From contig NZ_BAAAYN010000005.1 of the NCBI RefSeq assembly GCF_039536245.1, forward strand, positions 62,001 to 126,000: a stretch of DNA of 64,000 bases. Reading direction: 5' to 3'. Shown here piece by piece: positions 59,657-64,000 of the stretch. Made by a program: the position numbers and the translations under genes. The stretch is from Cryptosporangium minutisporangium. GTDB taxonomy: Bacteria; Actinomycetota; Actinomycetes; Mycobacteriales; Cryptosporangiaceae. Position 1 is the stretch's first letter, and each line of letters begins with the position of its first letter. The notes below the pieces were generated by a model. The model was not told the origin of the DNA and did not search any database. It worked only from the letters and a program-made list of their open reading frames with translations.

Positions 59657-62098
59657 ATGACCCGACAGTCGTTCAACGAGGGCTGGAGTTACCGGCCCAA
59701 GGTCAGCGCCTTCCAGGAGGTCGCCGGCGCCGGCACCGAGACGTGGACACCGGTCGTGCTCCCCCACGACGCGCTGCTCTCCGGTACCCGCCGGCCCGAT
59801 GTGCCCGGCGGCGAGACCACCGGCTTCTTCCCCGGCGGCGTCTTCGAGTACCGCACCCAGTTCCCGGTCGCGGCCGCCGAGCGCGGCAATCGGATCGAGC
59901 TGGAGTTCGACGGTGTGTACCGCGACGCGATGGTCTACGTGAACGGGAGCCTCGCCGGCCAGCGCGCGTTCGGCTACTCCCGCTTCGCGATTCGCATCGA
60001 CCCCTACCTCCGCTTCGGGGAGGACAACGAGGTGCGGGTGCACTGCCGTGCTCACCTGGACAGCCGCTGGTACTCCGGCGCCGGCATCTACCGCGACGTC
60101 ACGCTGGTGAGCAAGGGCCCGGCTCACCTCGCGAACGGCAGCGTCCGGATCACGACCCCGGACGTCGACGCGGACCGCGCCGTCGTCGAGATCAGCGTCC
60201 AGGTACGGAACAGCACGCAGGAGACCCGGACGTTGACGGTCTCGGCCGCCGTCGCCGACGCCGAGGGCAGCGACCTCGGCCGTGACCGCTCACCGGTCAC
60301 GCTGTTACCCGGCCGCACCGAGACCGTTCGCCACCGTGTCTACGTGGCTCAGCCGTCGCTCTGGAGCGTCGAGAGCCCGAACCTCCACACGGCCCGGATC
60401 GGGCTGTACGACGGCGATCAGCTCCTCGACGAGGAGTCCGTTCGCTTCGGCATTCGCACACTGCAGCTCGACCCGCACCGCGGGCTCCGGATCAACGGTC
60501 GGGAGGTCACGCTTCGCGGCGCCTGCATCCACCACGACAACGGCCCTCTCGGCGCGGCGACGATCGGCCGGGCCGAGGAACGCCGCGTGGAGATTCTGAA
60601 GGCAGCGGGGTTCAACGCGATCCGTAGCGCGCATCACCCGATGAGCAGTGCACTGCTCGACGCGTGCGACCGGCTCGGCATGCTCGTGATGGACGAGGCC
60701 TTCGACATGTGGACGTCGAGCAAGTCCGACTTCGACTACTCGTTCGACTTCCCCGAGTGGTGGGAGCGCGACGTCGAGGCGATGGTCGCCAAGGACTTCA
60801 ACCACCCCAGCGTGCTGTTCTACTCGATCGGCAACGAGATCCCGGAGGCCGGAAGTGGTACCGGGGCCGCTTGGGGACGCCGGCTCGCCGAGAAGGTGCG
60901 GTCGCTCGACTCGACCCGGTTCGTCACGAACGGCATCAACGGGTTCGTCGCCGTGCTCGACGTCGTCCTCCCCGCGATGCGCCGGCAGCGACAGAGCGCC
61001 GAGGGCGGGGTGAACACGATGATGGCCCAGATGGGGGCCATGCTGAACCACATCTCCAGCTCCGAGCTCGTGACCGAGCGCACCGCCGAGTCGTTCGCGG
61101 TGCTGGACGTCGCCGGGATGAACTACGCCGACGGCCGGTACGAACTGGATCGAGAGCTCTTCCCCAACCGGGTCATCGTCGGCACCGAGACGTTCCCCAG
61201 CCGGATCGCCGAGGGCTGGGCCCTCGTCCGCGCCAATTCGCACGTGCTCGGCGAGTTCACCTGGACCGGGTGGGACTACCTCGGCGAGGCCGGCGTTGGC
61301 GTCATCCGCTACGCCGACGAGGTGGAGCCGGGATCCGTCTCGATCGCCCACCGGTTCCCCGCGCTGACCGCCTGGACCGGCGACATCGACATCACCGGCC
61401 GTCGCCGCCCGATCTCGTACTACCGGGAGATCGTCTTCGGGCTGCGGAGCGACCCCTACCTGGCGGTCCACCGGCCGGAGAATCGGCATCGGGAGGTCGC
61501 GATCGCGACCCCGTGGTCGTGGAGCGACGCGGTGGCGAGTTGGTCGTGGGACGGCTGCGACGGCACGGCGATGGGCGTCGAGGTCTACAGCGACGCCGAG
61601 GAGATCGAGCTGCTGCTCAACGGCGACGTCGTCGGCCGGGAGCGGGTCGGCGCGAAGAAGGCCTACCAGGCCGACTTCGAGGTTCCGTACCGCGCCGGAG
61701 AGCTGACCGCGGTGGCGTACACCGCCGGGCAGGAGAGCGGACGCCACACGCTGGCCTCCGCATCCGGCACGCTCGTCCTTCGCGCCGAGGCCGACCGGGC
61801 AGACATTCGAGCCACCACCGACGACCTCGCGTTCGTCTCGATCACGCTCACCGACGAGGAGGGCACGGTCTACCCCGCGCGCGATCGGGACGTCACCGTG
61901 CAGGTCGCCGGGCCGGCGGTGCTGCAAGGACTGGCCAGCGCCGACCCGATGAACACCGAGTCGTTCCTCGGCGACCGGCACCGCACGTTCGACGGCCGCG
62001 CGCTCGCCGTCGTCCGTCCGACCGGCACCGGCGACATCACGGTTCGCGTCGAGGCACCCGACTGCGCATCCGTCACGGTGACGCTGCACGCACGCTGA
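59657..62098 (+). CDS. GH2 family beta-galactosidase/beta-glycosidase
   Basis: 813 aa. Domains in order: sugar-binding jelly roll (NEGWSYRPKVSAFQEVAG, GVFEYRTQFPVAAA, RDAMVYVNGSLAGQRAFGYS), Ig-like domain (about 170-280), TIM barrel with RGACIHHDNGPLGAATI, acid/base Glu394 (YSIGNEIPEAG) and nucleophile Glu511 (IVGTETFPSRIAE), then C-terminal beta domains (LLLNGDVVGRERVGAKKAYQ, LVLRAEADRADIRATTDDLA). Intracellular (no signal peptide). Divergent from the GH43-GH1-lacI operon; a terminator hairpin follows. Confidence 0.93.
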   Translation: MTRQSFNEGWSYRPKVSAFQEVAGAGTETWTPVVLPHDALLSGTRRPDVPGGETTGFFPGGVFEYRTQFPVAAAERGNRIELEFDGVYRDAMVYVNGSLAGQRAFGYSRFAIRIDPYLRFGEDNEVRVHCRAHLDSRWYSGAGIYRDVTLVSKGPAHLANGSVRITTPDVDADRAVVEISVQVRNSTQETRTLTVSAAVADAEGSDLGRDRSPVTLLPGRTETVRHRVYVAQPSLWSVESPNLHTARIGLYDGDQLLDEESVRFGIRTLQLDPHRGLRINGREVTLRGACIHHDNGPLGAATIGRAEERRVEILKAAGFNAIRSAHHPMSSALLDACDRLGMLVMDEAFDMWTSSKSDFDYSFDFPEWWERDVEAMVAKDFNHPSVLFYSIGNEIPEAGSGTGAAWGRRLAEKVRSLDSTRFVTNGINGFVAVLDVVLPAMRRQRQSAEGGVNTMMAQMGAMLNHISSSELVTERTAESFAVLDVAGMNYADGRYELDRELFPNRVIVGTETFPSRIAEGWALVRANSHVLGEFTWTGWDYLGEAGVGVIRYADEVEPGSVSIAHRFPALTAWTGDIDITGRRRPISYYREIVFGLRSDPYLAVHRPENRHREVAIATPWSWSDAVASWSWDGCDGTAMGVEVYSDAEEIELLLNGDVVGRERVGAKKAYQADFEVPYRAGELTAVAYTAGQESGRHTLASASGTLVLRAEADRADIRATTDDLAFVSITLTDEEGTVYPARDRDVTVQVAGPAVLQGLASADPMNTESFLGDRHRTFDGRALAVVRPTGTGDITVRVEAPDCASVTVTLHAR

Positions 62099-62105
62099 GC
62101 ACGTC

Positions 62106-62138
62106 CGGACCGGCCGGATCGTCGATCCGGCCGGTCCG
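62106..62138. terminator. Hairpin terminator between GH2 and the Ddn-type gene
   Basis: Stem CGGACCGGCCGGAT / ATCCGGCCGGTCCG (14 bp, perfect) with a CGTCG loop, located between convergent 3' ends (GH2 plus, reductase minus). Confidence 0.9.
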
Positions 62139-62144
62139 TCGCTG

Positions 62145-62597
62145 TCAGTGAGCCGCCGGACTCAGTACGAGGACCGGAATGCGACGCCGGGAGTGCCGCT
62201 GGTTGAGCTCGAACGCCGGCCAGACGTCCGTCGCCCGGCGCCACCAGATCGCCCGCTCGGCACCGTGCACCTCGCGTGCTCGGTAGTCGCGCTTGACGGG
62301 GCCGTCCTGTAACTCCGCCAGCGGGTTCGCGGTCAGGTTGTAATACCAGGCCGGGTGCACGGGGGCGCCGCTCATCGACGCCACGAGCGCGTACTCACGC
62401 TCGTGCTCGACGCGGATGAGTGGTGTCTTGCGCAAGCGACCCGACCTGGCCCCCAGCGTCGTCACGACGACGATCGGCGCGCCCTCGACGCGGTTGCCCG
62501 CAGCCCCGTCGCTCGCCTCGAACAGCTCGACCTGATCGCGGATCTTCTCCGCTCTGCTCGGTGCGTACTCCCCGTCAGCGGCATCCGAGCGGGTCAT
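62145..62597 (-). CDS. Deazaflavin (F420)-dependent nitroreductase family protein (Ddn-like)
   Basis: 150 aa, split-beta-barrel fold of the Ddn family: APIVVVTTLGARSGRLRKTP, LIRVEHEREYALVASMSG, HPAWYYNLTANPLAELQDG, REVHGAERAIWWRRATDVWP. HPAWYYNL is the family hallmark. Members use reduced F420 for reductions of quinones, nitro compounds or enones. The ATG at 62597 overlaps the flavoprotein stop by ATGA, so the two are coupled and may act on the same steroid-type enone (inference). Confidence 0.88.
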   Translation of the reverse strand: MTRSDAADGEYAPSRAEKIRDQVELFEASDGAAGNRVEGAPIVVVTTLGARSGRLRKTPLIRVEHEREYALVASMSGAPVHPAWYYNLTANPLAELQDGPVKRDYRAREVHGAERAIWWRRATDVWPAFELNQRHSRRRIPVLVLSPAAH

Positions 62598-64000
62598 CCC
62601 GTCCCGGCGGTGCCGGACCCCGCCGCCCGGCCGGCGCGACGTCCGAAGAACGTCGCGTCGCCCAGCGACGTGCCGCTGCAGTAGCCCCAGGCCGGGATTC
62701 CGTTGGTCACCCGGCCGGCCGCGAACAGGCCGGGGATCGGATCGCCGCCGCTGTCGAGCACCTCGCCCCGCACGGAGGTGTGCAGCCCGCCGAGCGTGAA
62801 GATGCCGTAGGGGATCTTCCGCAGGTCGACGACGCCGTACGGCGGTCGCAGCGGCCGCAGCCACCGCGCGGACTTCCCGAACAGCGGGTCCTCACCGCGG
62901 GCCGCGTGCGCGTTGTACGTCTCGACGGTCTGGGTCAGCACGTCGGCCGGGACGCCCATCAACGCCGCCAGCTCGGGCAGGTCGTCGGACACCCAGGTGG
63001 GCCGCGGGGGCACCCCGGTTTTCGACCGGAGCTCCTCGTCGGCGGTCTCGTCGAAGAGCACGAACACCTGACGGTCCTGCCGGAACAGCGCGGTCTGTCC
63101 GATCCGACCGGGATAGGTGTCCTCGGTGACGAAGCGGCGGCCACGGGCATCCAGCAGGATCGAGCGGAACACCAGCGCCGGGTCCGCGGGGAACGCGACC
63201 TGACCGGCGTCCATGTGACGGACCGCCGCGCCGACCGCCTGCGCCATCCGGATCCCGCGCCCGTCGTCGCCGTCGGTGCCGACCAGCCAGTTGCCGGCCA
63301 GCCGCGGGCTGTGCTGCTCGAGCATCGCGGTGTCGGCGCCGAAACCGCCGGATGCCAGCACGACGCCCCGACGCGCTCGGAGGCGCACCGGCTGACCCGC
63401 GGTGACCGCCTCCACGCCGACGACGACACCGTCGTCGACGATCAGGCGCTCCACCCGGGTGTCGTAGCGGACCGCGGCGCCGGCGTCGGCCGCCGTGCGC
63501 ACCAGGTGGTTCATCAGCTCCCAGCCCGCCGACCGTTCGCCGGGCTTCTTGTCCTCCATGTGGACGATGTGACCACGCGGAGCGGGCGGCACCAGATCGA
63601 CGAACGGAGCGGCGTTCTCCCCGCCGGTGTACATCAAGCCGTAGCCGGTGGGCGCCTCCCAGGACGGCTCCGTCCAGAGCTCGCCGACGAACGGCACACC
63701 GCACCCGACCAGCCAGTCGTAGTGCTCCACCGAGTGCTCGCAGTACACGCTGAGCTTCTCGTCGTCCGCGCCGGGGCCGGTGGCCAGTTGCAGGAACCGG
63801 AACATGGCCTCGGGACTGTCGGTCACCCCGCACGCCTTCTGCAGCGGCGTTCCGCCGCCGAGGTAGATCTCCCCGCCGGACATCGCCGAGGCCCCGCCCC
63901 AGCCGCCCGCGGCGTCGAGGACCAGCACGTCGGCGCCGGCGCGTGCGGCTTCGATCGCCGCGCTCGCGCCGGCGCTGCCGTTCCCCGCGACGACGACGTC
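62594..64000 (-). CDS. Third KstD-like FAD-dependent oxidoreductase, 5' end beyond the window
   Basis: Partial, 468 residues visible. The reading frame is open to base 64000 and begins inside the FAD motif (DVVVAGNGSAGASAAIEAAR). Then GWGGASAMSGGEIYLGGGTP, LRARRGVVLASGGFGADTAM, QVAFPADPALVFRSILLDAR, IFTLGGLHTSVRGEVLDSGG and C-terminal FAAGRVTNGIPAWGYCSGTS followed by LGDATFFGR. The C-terminus has Trp-Gly-Tyr where KstDs have N-x-Y-x-G, so substrate use may differ from the two enzymes at 47893-51095. Coupled to the Ddn-type reductase. Confidence 0.85.
   Translation of the reverse strand, partial: DVVVAGNGSAGASAAIEAARAGADVLVLDAAGGWGGASAMSGGEIYLGGGTPLQKACGVTDSPEAMFRFLQLATGPGADDEKLSVYCEHSVEHYDWLVGCGVPFVGELWTEPSWEAPTGYGLMYTGGENAAPFVDLVPPAPRGHIVHMEDKKPGERSAGWELMNHLVRTAADAGAAVRYDTRVERLIVDDGVVVGVEAVTAGQPVRLRARRGVVLASGGFGADTAMLEQHSPRLAGNWLVGTDGDDGRGIRMAQAVGAAVRHMDAGQVAFPADPALVFRSILLDARGRRFVTEDTYPGRIGQTALFRQDRQVFVLFDETADEELRSKTGVPPRPTWVSDDLPELAALMGVPADVLTQTVETYNAHAARGEDPLFGKSARWLRPLRPPYGVVDLRKIPYGIFTLGGLHTSVRGEVLDSGGDPIPGLFAAGRVTNGIPAWGYCSGTSLGDATFFGRRAGRAAGSGTAGTG

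Noticed and set aside
1-64000. CRISPR arrays, tRNA or rRNA genes
   Set aside because: No regularly spaced repeats and no cloverleaf or rRNA-like segments were noticed in either strand; a dedicated scan was not possible.

Overview
The window comes from a high-GC actinomycete. Codons are G/C-rich in third position, GTG and TTG starts are common, and consecutive genes often overlap by ATGA or GTGA. Most of it (about 12 kb to 54 kb) is one steroid-catabolism region. It encodes homologues of both halves of 3-ketosteroid 9-alpha-hydroxylase (KshA and KshB), KstD-type delta-1-dehydrogenases, HsaA/HsaC/HsaD, HsaE/HsaF/HsaG, a classical steroid delta-5-isomerase, and CoA-dependent side-chain enzymes. 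I saw no rRNA, tRNA or CRISPR array.

Layout. (1) 1-10.3 kb is an accessory region: a tyrosine-integrase pseudogene with three frameshifts, an orphan 442-aa protein with a hydrophobic tail, and a three-gene minus-strand cassette (973, 104 and 820 aa) ending in a protein with a C-terminal HNH-like nuclease signature. A gene-poor, apparently decayed stretch holding a glutaredoxin-like gene and one small ORF follows. (2) 10.3-14.1 kb: an APC-type permease and an HSD10-like dehydrogenase, divergent from a protein with two MarR domains. (3) 14.1-18.8 kb: SMP-30-like hydrolase, SDR, cytochrome P450, 2Fe-2S ferredoxin and ferredoxin reductase. (4) 18.9-29.6 kb: a ten-gene acyl-CoA operon (two acyl-CoA dehydrogenases, fused CoA-transferase, methylacyl-CoA racemase, thioesterase, NUDIX, double-hotdog hydratase, 99-aa unknown, CoA ligase, enoyl-CoA hydratase), divergent from an IclR regulator. 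(5) 30.8-39.0 kb: an eight-gene operon (second fused CoA-transferase, Ltp2-like aldolase plus DUF35 partner, two SDRs, two amidohydrolase-2 proteins, 73-aa unknown). (6) 39.2-45.9 kb: VOC protein; hsaA-hsaD-hsaC-isomerase-SDR-thiolase operon; divergent hsaE. (7) 45.9-53.5 kb: kshA, 70-aa Cys protein, kshB, two kstD-like genes, hsaG, hsaF. (8) 53.6-55.5 kb: DUF3068 protein and SnoaL-like protein. (9) 55.5-62.1 kb: a LacI-controlled glycosidase locus (GH43, GH1, lacI; divergent GH2). (10) 62.1-64 kb: a Ddn-type reductase and a third KstD-like flavoprotein that runs off the window.

How it works together (inference from families). The ligase, racemase, dehydrogenases, hydratases, thiolase and Ltp2/DUF35 pair would shorten a branched sterol side chain. 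KSI, KstD and KshAB would open ring B, HsaA, HsaC and HsaD would open and hydrolyse ring A, and HsaE/F/G would process the small dienoate to pyruvate and an acyl-CoA. The HsaA flavin-reductase partner (HsaB) is not in the window. Three copies of a 15-bp palindrome sit upstream of the fused CoA-transferase, hsaA/hsaE and kshA, suggesting a shared regulator. The glycosidase locus beside the steroid genes raises the untested possibility that the natural substrates are steroidal glycosides.
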